Shown: positions 1 to 9,057, counted from the stretch's first letter. The stretch is DNA of 64,000 bases from Streptococcus mitis (GCF_000722705.1 NZ_JPFW01000007.1:124001-188000); one strand, 5' to 3'. Translations and numbers: made by a program. Notes: generated from the letters alone by a model not told the origin.

Positions 1-576
1 CTGCCAGTTGATCATATCAATGGAATGGTAGCTGGTATTGACCTGCAAGAAACGGCTCGGATGTACCCTCATCAGTTTAAGGGAGAGGGTCAGTTTGTCG
101 CCCATTTACAATTTAAAGGTGAAAATACAGCACCTAAATGTAAGGCAAGTAAGAGTAACCTCAGCCGTGAACAGCTTGCTTTGTGGCAGGAATTTGCCCA
201 AAATCACTTAAAGGTCAATCTAAGAGGAATCTTGCAGACGTTTGGTGACCAACTCTATCTCTTGCCAGAACTTTTGCCAGATTTAGGGAAGCTCAAGATT
301 GCTCGCAATGGACTACATCTGGGTACCTTTAAGAAGAAACGCTTTGAGCCTAGTTTCGCTCTTGGACTAGCCTTGAAACCGAGTCAGGTCAAGCAGTCCG
401 TTACAATTGATCAAGAAGAGTTTGTAAAGTATGTGGCTGGAGAAACCATTCAGCTGTCGGAAAGTCTGCCAAATGGTTGGTATCAAGTTTTGGTTCAAGG
501 CAATGGGTTGGGCTTTGCTAAGGTGACTGGAAATGTTTTGAAAAATTATTTTCCAAAAGGCCTCAGATTCAAGTGA
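1..576 (+). CDS. RsmF-like 16S rRNA (cytosine-C5) methyltransferase, 3' end only
   Basis: The frame is open from base 1, so the gene starts upstream and only the last 191 residues are present. The segment starts just before the ARMYPHQFKGEGQF motif, which resembles the end of the catalytic domain of NOL1/NOP2/sun (RsmF/YebU) methyltransferases. These use SAM to make m5C in 16S rRNA. The remaining 170 or so residues match the RNA-binding C-terminal extension of the RsmF type. The two catalytic cysteines and the SAM site lie outside the window. In pneumococcus this gene precedes the pst operon, which agrees with the context here. The exact methylated base cannot be judged. Confidence 0.85.
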   Translation: MPVDHINGMVAGIDLQETARMYPHQFKGEGQFVAHLQFKGENTAPKCKASKSNLSREQLALWQEFAQNHLKVNLRGILQTFGDQLYLLPELLPDLGKLKIARNGLHLGTFKKKRFEPSFALGLALKPSQVKQSVTIDQEEFVKYVAGETIQLSESLPNGWYQVLVQGNGLGFAKVTGNVLKNYFPKGLRFK

Positions 577-582
577 AAATGC

Positions 583-611
583 TAGTCAAAGTAGCTTGTC
601 TATGTTATAGT
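583..611 (+). promoter_or_regulatory. Candidate promoter of the pst operon
   Basis: An extended -10 (TG at 603-604, TATAGT at 606-611) lies 17 bases after a poor -35, TAGTCA. It sits in the 219-base gap before pstS and would give a leader of about 180 bases. No clear Pho-type direct repeats were seen in the gap. Confidence 0.5.
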
Positions 612-795
612 GGAAGTATGGATTTTTTCAAATTGTCTTTCATTTTAAGTCAAAATTGGTGGAGAAGATAACTGAGTAAATTTCAAGTAAAATCAAGCTA
701 AGAACTTCAGTTGGCTCCCAATTTTCAAAAGAAAAACATAAATAAATAGTTGAAAAAATTCACAGCATTCACCATTATTTTCAAGGAGAAAAACA

Positions 796-1674
796 GTGAA
801 AAAAAGGAAAAAACTCGCTCTATCCCTTGCAGCTCTTTTGCTGGTAGGTTCTTTGGCGGGATGTGCTAGCTGGATTGATCGTGGAGAATCCATGACAGCT
901 GTTGGCTCAACGGCTCTTCAGCCCTTGGTCGAAGCAGCAGCAGATGAATTTGGCTCTCTGCACGTTGGAAAAACAGTTAATGTCCAAGGTGGTGGATCTG
1001 GTACAGGCTTGTCTCAGGTTCAGTCTGGAGCTGTTGATGTAGGAAATTCAGACGTATTTGCCGAGGAAAAAGACGGTATCAACGCATCCGCTCTAGTGGA
1101 CCATAAGGTAGCCGTAGCGGGCTTGGCAGTGATTGTAAATAAGGAAGTTGACGTTGAAAATCTGACAACTGAACAACTCCGCAGCATCTTCACAGGTCAA
1201 GTGACCAACTGGAAAGAAGTCGGTGGGAAAGACCTAGCCATTTCCATTATCAACCGCGCGGCAAGTTCTGGTTCGCGTGCAACCTTTGATAGTGTTATCA
1301 TGGATGGTCAATCTGCCGTGCAGAGTCAAGAACAGGATTCAAATGGGATGGTCAAAAACATTGTTTCCCAGACACCAGGAGCCATTTCTTACCTAGCCTT
1401 TGCCTATGTGGATGACTCGGTGAAACGCATGAAGTTGAATGGCTATGAGCCGATTGCAGAAAATGTTACAAGTAATAACTGGCCTTTGTGGTCTTATGAA
1501 CACATGTACACCCTAGGTCAGCCCAATGAATTGGTGGCAGAATTTCTCAACTTTGTCCTCTCAGATGAAGCGCAAAGCGGAATCGTTAAGGGAATGGGCT
1601 ATATTTCTGTTAAGGAAATGAAGGTTGAAAAAGATGCTGTAGGAACGGTGACAGCACTAGAAGGGAGTCACTAA
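796..1674 (+). CDS. pstS: Phosphate-binding lipoprotein PstS
   Basis: This is the extracellular substrate-binding lipoprotein of the high-affinity PstSCAB phosphate ABC importer. The start is GTG at 796 behind AAGGAG (783-788). The 292-residue product begins with a lysine-rich signal peptide and the lipobox LAGC (about residues 20-23), so the cysteine would be lipidated. The motif VGSTALQPL and the later GGGSGTG and RAASSGSR loops are the usual phosphate-contacting segments of PstS. It is the first gene of pstS-C-A-B-B-phoU. Its stop overlaps the pstC start (1674), which indicates translational coupling. The family call is secure. Confidence 0.95.
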   Translation: MKKRKKLALSLAALLLVGSLAGCASWIDRGESMTAVGSTALQPLVEAAADEFGSLHVGKTVNVQGGGSGTGLSQVQSGAVDVGNSDVFAEEKDGINASALVDHKVAVAGLAVIVNKEVDVENLTTEQLRSIFTGQVTNWKEVGGKDLAISIINRAASSGSRATFDSVIMDGQSAVQSQEQDSNGMVKNIVSQTPGAISYLAFAYVDDSVKRMKLNGYEPIAENVTSNNWPLWSYEHMYTLGQPNELVAEFLNFVLSDEAQSGIVKGMGYISVKEMKVEKDAVGTVTALEGSH

Positions 1675-2591
1675 TGAATCAAGAAGAATTAGCTAAAAAA
1701 TTACTTTCTCCCTCAAAGAACTCTCGTCTAGAGAAATTAGGAAAAGGCTTGACCTTTGCCTGCCTGTCTTTGATTGTCATCATTGTGGCCATGATTTTGA
1801 TTTTCGTAGCTCAGAAAGGCTTGTCGACCTTCTTTGTCAATGGGGTCAACATCTTTGATTTCCTCTTTGGACAAACTTGGAATCCTTCAGGTAAACAATT
1901 TGGTGCCCTTCCCATGATTTTGGGCTCCTTTATTGTCACAATCCTATCAGCCCTTATCGCAACTCCTTTTGCCATTGGTGCGGCAGTCTTTATGACCGAG
2001 GTCTCACCAAAAGGTGCTAGAATCTTGCAACCAGCCATTGAATTGCTAGTTGGGATTCCTTCAGTCGTGTATGGATTTATCGGTTTGCAGGTCGTAGTTC
2101 CTTTTGTCCGTAGTGTCTTTGGTGGGACTGGTTTTGGGATTTTGTCAGGGATTTTCGTTCTCTTTGTCATGATTTTACCAACGGTAACCTTTATGACAAC
2201 GGACAGCTTGCGTGCGGTGCCTCGTCACTACCGCGAAGCTAGTTTGGCTATGGGAGCCACTCGTTGGCAAACCATCTGGCGCGTGACCTTGAAGGCGGCG
2301 CGTTCAGGGATTTTCACAGCGGTGGTCTTTGGGATGGCGCGTGCCTTTGGTGAGGCCTTGGCTATTCAGATGGTAGTCGGAAACTCAGCCGTTGTCCCGA
2401 CTTCATTGACAACACCTGCTGCGACCTTGACCTCTGTGTTGACCATGGGTATCGGAAATACCGTTATGGGAACAGTTGATAATAACGTTCTCTGGTCCTT
2501 GGCCTTAGTCTTGCTCTTGATGAGTTTAGCCTTCAACAGTGTGATTAAATTGATTACGAAAGAAAGAGGAAAGAAAAACTATGCACGCTAA
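1674..2591 (+). CDS. pstC: Phosphate ABC transporter permease PstC
   Basis: This is one of the two membrane subunits of the Pst importer. The 305-residue protein has about six hydrophobic segments and the EAA-type cytoplasmic loop AMGATRWQTIWRVTLKAA at about residues 193-210, which docks the ATPase. The stretch ELLVGIPSVVYGFIG is characteristic of PstC/PstA permeases. The ATG overlaps the pstS stop by one base, and the end overlaps pstA by 11 bases. Confidence 0.95.
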   Translation: MNQEELAKKLLSPSKNSRLEKLGKGLTFACLSLIVIIVAMILIFVAQKGLSTFFVNGVNIFDFLFGQTWNPSGKQFGALPMILGSFIVTILSALIATPFAIGAAVFMTEVSPKGARILQPAIELLVGIPSVVYGFIGLQVVVPFVRSVFGGTGFGILSGIFVLFVMILPTVTFMTTDSLRAVPRHYREASLAMGATRWQTIWRVTLKAARSGIFTAVVFGMARAFGEALAIQMVVGNSAVVPTSLTTPAATLTSVLTMGIGNTVMGTVDNNVLWSLALVLLLMSLAFNSVIKLITKERGKKNYAR

Positions 2592-3465
2592 GAAATTAGA
2601 TAAAATTGCAACAGCTGTCCTCTACTCAATTGCAGGAATTATCGTTGCCATCTTGGCATCCTTGATTCTTTATATCTTGGTTCGTGGTTTGCCCCACATC
2701 TCTTGGTCTTTCTTGACTGGCAAATCATCTTCTTACCAAGCAGGTGGAGGGATTGGAATTCAGCTCTATAATTCCTTCTTCCTTTTGATCATTACCTTGA
2801 TTATCTCTGTGCCCTTGTCTATGGGAGCTGGGATTTTCCTAGCTGAATATGCCAAAAAAGGTCCTGTGACCAATTTTGTCAGAACCTGTATTGAAATCTT
2901 GTCTTCACTGCCATCTGTGGTTGTAGGTCTCTTTGGTTACTTAATATTTGTAGTTCAGTTTGAGTATGGATTTTCAATCATTTCAGGTGCCTTGGCATTG
3001 ACGGTCTTTAATCTGCCTCAGATGACTCGTAATGTTGAAGATAGTTTGAAACACGTTCACCATACGCAACGTGAGGCTGGTCTAGCCCTTGGGATTTCTC
3101 GTTGGGAGACAGTGGTCCATGTGGTCATTCCAGAAGCTCTACCAGGTATTGTCACGGGGGTTGTCTTGGCCTCTGGCCGTATCTTTGGTGAGGCGGCTGC
3201 ACTTATCTATACAGCAGGACAATCCGCTCCAGCCCTAGACTGGTCTAACTGGAATATTCTCAGTGTGACTAGCCCAATCTCTATCTTCCGTCAAGCAGAA
3301 ACCTTGGCTGTCCACATCTGGAAGGTCAATAGTGAAGGAACCATTCCAGATGGAACTATCGTATCAGCAGGTTCTGCCGCCGTGCTCCTTATCTTTATCC
3401 TCATCTTTAACTTTGGAGCCCGCAAACTCGGAAGCTACCTACATAAGAAATTAACCGCTGCCTAA
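2581..3465 (+). CDS. pstA: Phosphate ABC transporter permease PstA
   Basis: This is the second membrane subunit of the Pst importer, 294 residues, with about six membrane segments. The EAA loop ALGISRWETVVHVVIPEA and the motif EILSSLPSVVVGLFGYL parallel those of PstC. It follows pstC with overlap and precedes the first pstB by 10 bases (RBS AAAGGAG at 3464-3470). Nothing is unusual about it. Confidence 0.95.
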   Translation: MHAKKLDKIATAVLYSIAGIIVAILASLILYILVRGLPHISWSFLTGKSSSYQAGGGIGIQLYNSFFLLIITLIISVPLSMGAGIFLAEYAKKGPVTNFVRTCIEILSSLPSVVVGLFGYLIFVVQFEYGFSIISGALALTVFNLPQMTRNVEDSLKHVHHTQREAGLALGISRWETVVHVVIPEALPGIVTGVVLASGRIFGEAAALIYTAGQSAPALDWSNWNILSVTSPISIFRQAETLAVHIWKVNSEGTIPDGTIVSAGSAAVLLIFILIFNFGARKLGSYLHKKLTAA

Positions 3466-3475
3466 AGGAGAAGCC

Positions 3476-4278
3476 ATGTCAAAATATAATTGGGATGAAA
3501 AGCATATCATCACCTTTCCTGAAGAGAAAGTGGCCCTCTCTACTAAGGATTTACATGTTTACTACGGTAAAAAAGAATCCATCAAGGGCATCGATATGCA
3601 ATTTGAAAAAATAAGATTACAGCCTTAATTGGCCCATCTGGATCAGGAAAATCAACCTACCTCCGCAGCCTCAATCGTATGAATGATACGATTGATATTG
3701 CCAAGGTCACAGGTCAAATCCTCTATCAAGGGATTGATGTTAACCGTCCAGAAATCAATGTTTATGAGATGCGTAAGCACATCGGAATGGTCTTCCAACG
3801 ACCAAATCCCTTTGCCAAGTCTATCTACCGCAATATTACTTTTGCCCATGAACGTGCAGGGGTTAAGGACAAGCAAGTCTTGGATGAAATTGTGGAAACT
3901 TCTCTTCGTCAGGCTGCCCTTTGGGATCAGGTCAAAGACGATTTGCACAAGTCAGCCTTGACCCTATCAGGTGGTCAGCAGCAACGTCTTTGTATCGCTC
4001 GTGCTATTTCGGTCAAACCTGACATTCTCTTGATGGATGAGCCTGCGTCAGCCTTGGATCCGATTGCGACAGCCCAGCTGGAAGAAACCATGCTGGAATT
4101 GAAGAAGGACTTCACCATCATCATCGTGACCCACAGTATGCAGCAGGCTGCGCGTGCTAGTGACTACACAGGATTTTTCTACTTGGGTGACTTGATCGAG
4201 TACGATAAGACGTCTAATATTTTCCAAAATGCCAAACTACAGTCAACCAATGACTACGTAACAGGACACTTTGGATAG
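3476..4278 (+). pseudogene. pstB: Phosphate ABC transporter ATPase PstB, first copy, frameshifted
   Basis: Two frames together encode a complete PstB. ATG 3476 opens a frame ending at TAA 3626-3628 after 50 codons. The reading frame of the rest, up to 4278, is displaced by one base. Adding one A to the six-A run at 3606-3611 restores [11 protein letters not shown] followed by the Walker [10 protein letters not shown] and a full-length product of 267 residues. Downstream parts look intact: signature [14 protein letters not shown], Walker B ILLMDEP and switch histidine [10 protein letters not shown]. The sequence as given cannot make a normal ATPase, because the frame breaks just before Walker A. 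The nearest later ATG would miss Walker A. Homopolymer sequencing error, true loss, or slippage-based phase variation are all possible. Confidence 0.88.
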
Positions 4279-4290
4279 AAAGGAAACAGT

Positions 4291-5049
4291 ATGACAGAAG
4301 CGATTTTACAGGTGTCAGACCTGTCCGTTTACTACAATCAAAAAAAGGCCTTGAATAGTGTTTCCCTATCTTTTCAACCCAAGGAAATTACAGCCTTGAT
4401 TGGTCCATCTGGATCAGGAAAATCAACCCTCCTCAAGGCTATCAACCGTATGGGGGATCTCAATCCAGAGGTGACCACAACTGGTTCGGTGGTTTACAAC
4501 GGTCACAACATTTACAGCCCACGTACAGATACAGTTGAATTGCGAAAGGAAATCGGTATGGTCTTCCAACAGCCAAATCCTTTCCCTATGTCCATCTACG
4601 AAAATGTTGTCTACGGACTTCGTATCAATGGAGTGAAGGACAAGCAAGTTCTAGATGAAGCAGTGGAAAAAGCCTTGCAGCGTGCTTCTATCTGGGATGA
4701 GGTCAAGGACCGCCTACATGATTCAGCTATTGGCCTTTCAGGTGGACAACAACAACGTGTCTGCGTTGCCCGTGTCTTGGCAACCAGTCCTAAAATCATT
4801 CTCTTGGATGAACCGACTTCAGCCTTGGATCCTATCTCTGCTGGGAAGATTGAGGAAACCTTGTATGGGCTAAAAAATAAATACACCATGCTCTTGGTTA
4901 CGCGTTCTATGCAACAAGCCTCTCGTATCTCTGACAAGACAGGATTTTTCCTTGATGGAGATTTGATTGAGTTTAACGATACCAAGAAGATGTTCCTCAA
5001 CCCACAACACAAGGAAACAGAAGATTACATTTCAGGAAAATTTGGATAA
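4291..5049 (+). CDS. pstB: Phosphate ABC transporter ATPase PstB, second copy
   Basis: This 252-residue ATPase is a paralogue of the preceding copy and lies 12 bases after it. It has Walker [10 protein letters not shown] (about residues 35-43), the PstB-type Q-loop [13 protein letters not shown], signature [13 protein letters not shown], Walker [13 protein letters not shown] and the D-loop. Where the switch (H-loop) histidine is expected, the sequence reads [10 protein letters not shown], with Arg at residue 205 (codon 4903-4905). The frameshifted first copy carries His at this point. Two ATPases in one operon suggest a PstB heterodimer with one consensus site. The RBS is AAAGGAAA. Confidence 0.93.
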   Translation: MTEAILQVSDLSVYYNQKKALNSVSLSFQPKEITALIGPSGSGKSTLLKAINRMGDLNPEVTTTGSVVYNGHNIYSPRTDTVELRKEIGMVFQQPNPFPMSIYENVVYGLRINGVKDKQVLDEAVEKALQRASIWDEVKDRLHDSAIGLSGGQQQRVCVARVLATSPKIILLDEPTSALDPISAGKIEETLYGLKNKYTMLLVTRSMQQASRISDKTGFFLDGDLIEFNDTKKMFLNPQHKETEDYISGKFG

Positions 5050-5060
5050 GGAGATAAATG

Positions 5061-5714
5061 ATGTTACGTTCTCAATTTGAAGAAGATTTAGAGAAATTGC
5101 ACAACCAGTTCTATGCAATGGGACAAGAAGTGCTATCCCAAATCAATCGTACGGTACGTGCCTTTGTTACGCATGACCGTGATTTGGCCAAGGAAGTCAT
5201 CGAAGACGATGCAGAAGTAAATGAATACGAAGTGAAATTGGAGAAGAAATCATTTGAAATGATTGCTCTTCAACAACCCGTTTCTCAGGACTTGCGTACC
5301 GTTTTGACAGTCTTGAAGGCCGTGTCTGACTTGGAACGTATGGGTGACCATGCTGTTTCTATTGCCAAAGCGGCAATCCGTATGAAAGGGGAGCAACGCA
5401 TCCCAGCTGTTGAAGAAGAAATCAAGAGAATGGGTCGCGATGTCAAGAACTTCGTCGAAGCAGCCCTTGACCTCTATCTGAATGGTTCAGTAGATCAGGC
5501 CTATGAAGTAGCAGCCATGGACGAAAAAATCAACCAATACTTTGATAGCATTCGTGACCTAGCTACAGAAGAAATCAAGAAAAATCCAGATGCCATCGTT
5601 ACAGGTCGTGATTATTTCCAAGTGATTGCCTTCTTGGAACGTATTGGAGATTATGCTAAGAATATCTGTGAATGGGTTGTTTACTTTGAAACAGGTAAGA
5701 TTGTCGAACTATAA
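5061..5714 (+). CDS. phoU: Phosphate transport regulator PhoU
   Basis: PhoU is a helical cytoplasmic protein that restrains Pst uptake and Pho signalling. The 217-residue product has two PhoU repeats, each with the pattern of hydrophobic helices around DLERMGDHAV (first repeat) and LERIGDYAKN (second repeat), the metal-binding E/D-x3-D motifs. ATG codons occur at 5058 and 5061. I chose 5061 because AAGGAG (5048-5053) is then 7 bases away. It ends the pst operon and is followed by a terminator. Confidence 0.92.
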   Translation: MLRSQFEEDLEKLHNQFYAMGQEVLSQINRTVRAFVTHDRDLAKEVIEDDAEVNEYEVKLEKKSFEMIALQQPVSQDLRTVLTVLKAVSDLERMGDHAVSIAKAAIRMKGEQRIPAVEEEIKRMGRDVKNFVEAALDLYLNGSVDQAYEVAAMDEKINQYFDSIRDLATEEIKKNPDAIVTGRDYFQVIAFLERIGDYAKNICEWVVYFETGKIVEL

Positions 5715-5733
5715 AATAGATTCATTCTGTATA

Positions 5734-5770
5734 AAAAGGAGCTTAAAATCAACTGATAGCTCCTTTTATT
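5734..5770 (+). terminator. Rho-independent terminator after phoU
   Basis: Arms AAAAGGAGCT (5734-5743) and AGCTCCTTTT (5758-5767) form a 10-bp stem with a T-rich end, 20 bases after phoU. Confidence 0.85.
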
Positions 5771-5811
5771 GAATGAAAAAAATATTTTTAAGATAAAAAT
5801 TCAAAAAACAC

Positions 5812-5840
5812 TTGACAAGCAACTTGGATAGCGTTATAAT
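5812..5840 (+). promoter_or_regulatory. Strong sigma-A promoter for the amino-acid-binding lipoprotein
   Basis: Consensus boxes TTGACA (5812-5817) and TATAAT (5835-5840) are separated by 17 bases. Transcription would begin near 5847, leaving a short leader with the RBS AGAGAGG before ATG 5872. Confidence 0.9.
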
Positions 5841-5871
5841 TATACAAAATTAACAGAGAGGTTGTTTATTT

Positions 5872-6687
5872 ATGAAATCAAAAAAATGGATATTTGTTTT
5901 ATGTAGTTTTCTTGCAAGTTTCTTCTTAGTAGCTTGCCAGTCGGGTTCTAATGGTTCTCAGTCAGCTGTTGAGGCCATTAAGCAAAAGGGGAAATTAGTT
6001 GTGGCGACTAGTCCTGACTATGCACCCTTTGAATTCCAATCCTTAGTTGATGGAAAAAATCAGGTAGTCGGTGCGGATATTGATATGGCCCAAGCTATCG
6101 CTGATGAACTTGGGGTGAAGTTGGAAATTTCAAGCATGAGTTTTGACAATGTCTTGACCAGTCTTCAAACTGGGAAGGCTGACCTAGCGGTTGCAGGAAT
6201 TAGCGCTACTGACGAGAGAAAAGAAGTCTTTGATTTTTCAATCCCTTACTATGAAAACAAGATTAGTTTCTTGGTTCGTAAGGCTGATGTAGAAAAATAC
6301 AAGGATTTAACTAGCCTTGAAAGTGCTAATATTGCGGCCCAAAAAGGGACTGTTCCAGAATCTATGGTCAAGGAACAGTTGCCAAAAGCTCAATTGACTT
6401 CCCTAACCAATATGGGTGAAGCTGTCAATGAATTGCAGGCTGGAAAAGTAGATGCTGTTCACATGGATGAGCCTGTTGCTCTTAGCTATGCTGCTAAAAA
6501 TGCAGACCTAGCTGTCGCAACTGTCAGCTTGAAGATGAAGGATGGCGAAGCCAATGCAGTTGCCCTTAGAAAAAATAGTGCTGATTTGAAAGAAGTGGTG
6601 GACAAGGTCATCCAAAAACTCAAGGATGACGGCACCTATCAAAAATATCTTGAAAAAGCGGCAACCCTAACAGAAGTTGAAGAATAA
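5872..6687 (+). CDS. Amino acid ABC transporter substrate-binding lipoprotein (orphan)
   Basis: The 271-residue protein has a signal peptide and lipobox LVAC (Cys at about residue 22), then a type-2 periplasmic-binding fold of the polar amino acid family (SBP_bac_3). Supporting motifs are VVATSPDYAPFEF near the start of the mature domain, GADIDMAQAIADELG, and DLAVAGISATDERKEVFDFS. It probably binds a polar amino acid outside the cell and hands it to a permease encoded elsewhere, since no permease or ATPase genes adjoin. It is monocistronic under its own strong promoter. Its TAA stop is the first three bases of a BOX element. The ligand cannot be read from the sequence. Confidence 0.88.
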   Translation: MKSKKWIFVLCSFLASFFLVACQSGSNGSQSAVEAIKQKGKLVVATSPDYAPFEFQSLVDGKNQVVGADIDMAQAIADELGVKLEISSMSFDNVLTSLQTGKADLAVAGISATDERKEVFDFSIPYYENKISFLVRKADVEKYKDLTSLESANIAAQKGTVPESMVKEQLPKAQLTSLTNMGEAVNELQAGKVDAVHMDEPVALSYAAKNADLAVATVSLKMKDGEANAVALRKNSADLKEVVDKVIQKLKDDGTYQKYLEKAATLTEVEE

Positions 6688-6882
6688 TACTCAATGAAAA
6701 TCAAAGAGCAAACTAGGAAGCTAGCCGCAGGTTGCTCAAAGCACTGCTTTGAGGTTGTAGATAAGACTGACGAAGTCAGCTCAAAACATGGTTTTGAGGT
6801 TGTGGATAGAACTGACGAAGTCAGTAACCATATCTACGGTAAGGCGACGCTGACGTGGTTTGAAGAGATTTTCGAAGAGTAT
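6685..6882 (-). repeat. BOX element, with two boxB-like modules
   Basis: On the plus strand it reads from the boxC end (TACTCAATGAAAATCAAAG) to the boxA end (ACGCTGACGTGGTTTGAAGA, then TTTCGAAGAGTAT). In between are two copies of a module with ACTGACGAAGTCAG and TTTGAGGTTGT. It matches the published BOX-A1R primer region (CTACGGTAAGGCGACGCTGA here). Open frames inside it are not genes. Confidence 0.92.
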
Positions 6883-6904
6883 AAGAAAAAAGCAGAGTTG
6901 GAAG

Positions 6905-8176
6905 TCAGTCCAATTCTGCTTTTAAATAGTTTAAAACATTTTCCAGATTTTCTAAGGATACCTTGGCAAATTGATAAGGGCAGTTATCCAAGTAAGCCTC
7001 TTCAAAGAAGTCTAAGCCCAGTTGACTGTGTTTTAGGCTGGCGATTTTAGGATACTGTCTGAGGTCTAGCAATAAACCATCGTGAAGGGGATAGTGAGGC
7101 AGGGGACAAGGTGTTTTGGTTAAACTTTCCTCGATTTGTTTTTGGTAAGTTTCCTGATTGGACAAGCGAGCCAGACGATTTTTCTCAAACAGTTGACTGT
7201 CAATATAGAGTGACAGGGCCTTTTGCATGATGAGGTTGCTGTCGTAATCTAGGATATTTTTGTAGGAAACAAAGGCTCCCTTGATAGCATTTGGAAGAAT
7301 GAGCGACGTAATCCGCAGGGCTGGAAAGAGGCTGGTTGAGAAGGACTTGATATAAATAACGCGCTCTTCTGTATCCAGATAGTGGAAGGTCTGGCCCTTC
7401 TTGGAGTCCAAATCCCCCAGATAATCATCTTCGACGATATAAACACCATACTTAGCTGCTAAGTCAAGAATAGCTCGTTTGTCCTGCTCTGAATAGGAAT
7501 GTCCCAGAGGATAGTGAAAACGAGGAATAGTGTAGAAAAACTTGATTTTTCCCGTCTGGAAATGCTGTTCAAGTTCCACCAAGTCAATTCCATCAATGCC
7601 TCGTTCAATCGTTTGATAGTCTAACCCCTGAGCAATCAAGAGACGATTCATCCGATGGTAGGTCGGCTGTTCCACCAAGATTTCCTTGGCTTGGCTAGGA
7701 AAGGAAATTTGAGAGAGGATAAAAAGGGCTTGTTGGGTCCCAGAAGTCAGTACTAGTTGGTCAGCCTTGCAGTAGAGAGCTTGGTCAAAGAGTAGTTTGT
7801 GAATGGACTGTCTTAGGTCTTCTAATCCTTCTTGGTTGTCATAGTAGTTAAAAAGGTAGTTTTCCCGTCCAATCAGGGTTTCATTGACACAGAGTCGGAA
7901 ATCGTCATAGGCACTGGCATGTTCGTCGGTAACCTCGATTTCTAGGTCCTGATGTTGCCCTTGTTCTAGGACATAGTAGCCACTCTGGGGCTTGGCGTAG
8001 AGGTATTGTTCGTGTCGTAATTCTAGCAGGGCTCGCTGAATGGTGTCCTTGCTACAGTGGAAGTCAAGGCTCAGTTGACGGATAGAAGGCAGGCGACTAC
8101 CCGTCGGAAAGCATCCAGACTCGATACCATTTTTCAGATAGGAAACGACCTCTTGGTACTTGCTTTGTTTCTTCAT
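6905..8176 (-). CDS. MocR-type (GntR family) PLP-dependent transcriptional regulator
   Basis: The 423-residue protein has a GntR winged helix-turn-helix at residues 1-75 (SRLPSIRQLSLDFHCSKDT) followed by a class I aminotransferase fold. The likely PLP lysine is in VIYIKSFSTSLFP, at about residue 277 (codon 7346-7348). Such MocR regulators sense an amino acid or amine through PLP and usually control an adjacent divergent gene. Here that gene is the acetolactate decarboxylase, whose promoter faces this one across about 140 bases. A role in balancing acetoin and branched-chain amino acid synthesis is an inference. The start has a good RBS (GGGAGG) on the minus strand. Confidence 0.88.
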   Translation of the reverse strand: MKKQSKYQEVVSYLKNGIESGCFPTGSRLPSIRQLSLDFHCSKDTIQRALLELRHEQYLYAKPQSGYYVLEQGQHQDLEIEVTDEHASAYDDFRLCVNETLIGRENYLFNYYDNQEGLEDLRQSIHKLLFDQALYCKADQLVLTSGTQQALFILSQISFPSQAKEILVEQPTYHRMNRLLIAQGLDYQTIERGIDGIDLVELEQHFQTGKIKFFYTIPRFHYPLGHSYSEQDKRAILDLAAKYGVYIVEDDYLGDLDSKKGQTFHYLDTEERVIYIKSFSTSLFPALRITSLILPNAIKGAFVSYKNILDYDSNLIMQKALSLYIDSQLFEKNRLARLSNQETYQKQIEESLTKTPCPLPHYPLHDGLLLDLRQYPKIASLKHSQLGLDFFEEAYLDNCPYQFAKVSLENLENVLNYLKAELD

Positions 8177-8201
8177 TCCAGACCTCCCTTGATTTTGTTA
8201 C

Positions 8202-8229
8202 ATTGTACCTTTTTTTTCCTTCTTGGCAA
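8202..8229 (-). promoter_or_regulatory. Promoter of the MocR regulator gene
   Basis: On the minus strand, TTGCCA (8224-8229) and TACAAT (8202-8207) are separated by 16 bases. It lies back to back with the acetolactate decarboxylase promoter at 8250-8278, so one regulator site between them could serve both genes. Confidence 0.7.
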
Positions 8230-8249
8230 TGTCTAGAGTGTTTCTCTCG

Positions 8250-8278
8250 TTCACATCTAGGGGCAAATGTGGTATACT
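8250..8278 (+). promoter_or_regulatory. Promoter of the acetolactate decarboxylase gene
   Basis: TTCACA (8250-8255), a 17-base spacer and TATACT (8273-8278), with an upstream TG giving an extended -10 (TGGTATACT). Confidence 0.7.
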
Positions 8279-8316
8279 TAGGAGTAACATTTATAGAATA
8301 ACAGATAAGAAAGTGA

Positions 8317-9048
8317 ATGGATAAGAACGTGCAGGAACCAGTGAAATTATTTCAATACAATACCCTTGGAGCCTTGATGGCTGGCCTTTATGGTGGTACC
8401 ATGACAGTAGGAGAATTGCTAGAGCATGGTGACCTTGGTTTGGGAACCTTGGATTCCATTGATGGGGAATTGATTGTCTTAGATGGCAAGGCTTATCAGG
8501 CCAAAGGGTCAGGAGACCAGCCAGAAATTGTGGAAGTGTCACCAGATGCCCTTATTCCTTATGCAGCAGTGGTACCGCATCAGGCAGAGGTCATTTTCCG
8601 CCAGCGCTTTGAGATGACAGACAAGGAATTGGAAGAGCGAATCGAGTCTTATTATGATGGGGAAAATCTTTTCCGCTCTATCAAGATTCGTGGGAAATTT
8701 TCGCATATGCATGTGCGCATGATTCCCAAGTCGACACCAGATACCAAGTTTGCTGATGTCGCAACCCATCAACCAGAATATAGTCGTGACAATGTGGCGG
8801 GAACCATCGTTGGTTTCTGGACGCCTGAGATTTTCCATGGGGTCAGTGTGGCAGGCTACCATCTGCACTTCATATCAGATGATTTGACTTTCGGTGGACA
8901 TGTCATGGACTTTGTCATCAAGGAAGGTATTATCGAGGTGGGAGCTGTTGACCAATTGGACCAACGTTTTCCTGTCCAAGACCGTCAATACTTGTTTGCT
9001 AAGTTCAATGTTGAAGAGATGAGAAAAGATATTGAAAAGGCAGAATAG
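8317..9048 (+). CDS. budA: Alpha-acetolactate decarboxylase
   Basis: It converts (S)-2-acetolactate to acetoin and CO2 in the cytoplasm, draining pyruvate-derived acid and competing with valine and leucine synthesis. The 243-residue length fits the family (about 235-260). Diagnostic parts are FQYNTLGALMAGLYGG near the N-terminus, the pair FSHMHVR, and the zinc-site segment YHLHFISDDLTFGGHV with the ligand histidines, followed by the GH-V pattern. It is divergent from the MocR regulator and is followed 9 bases later by the YhfC-type gene, with which it is probably cotranscribed. Confidence 0.93.
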   Translation: MDKNVQEPVKLFQYNTLGALMAGLYGGTMTVGELLEHGDLGLGTLDSIDGELIVLDGKAYQAKGSGDQPEIVEVSPDALIPYAAVVPHQAEVIFRQRFEMTDKELEERIESYYDGENLFRSIKIRGKFSHMHVRMIPKSTPDTKFADVATHQPEYSRDNVAGTIVGFWTPEIFHGVSVAGYHLHFISDDLTFGGHVMDFVIKEGIIEVGAVDQLDQRFPVQDRQYLFAKFNVEEMRKDIEKAE

Positions 9049-9057
9049 GAGACGAAA

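Noticed and set aside
6694-7050. Open frame of 118 codons starting in the BOX at 6.7 kb
   Set aside because: It is made of BOX repeat sequence and then runs antisense through the end of the MocR gene; there is no RBS or family motif.
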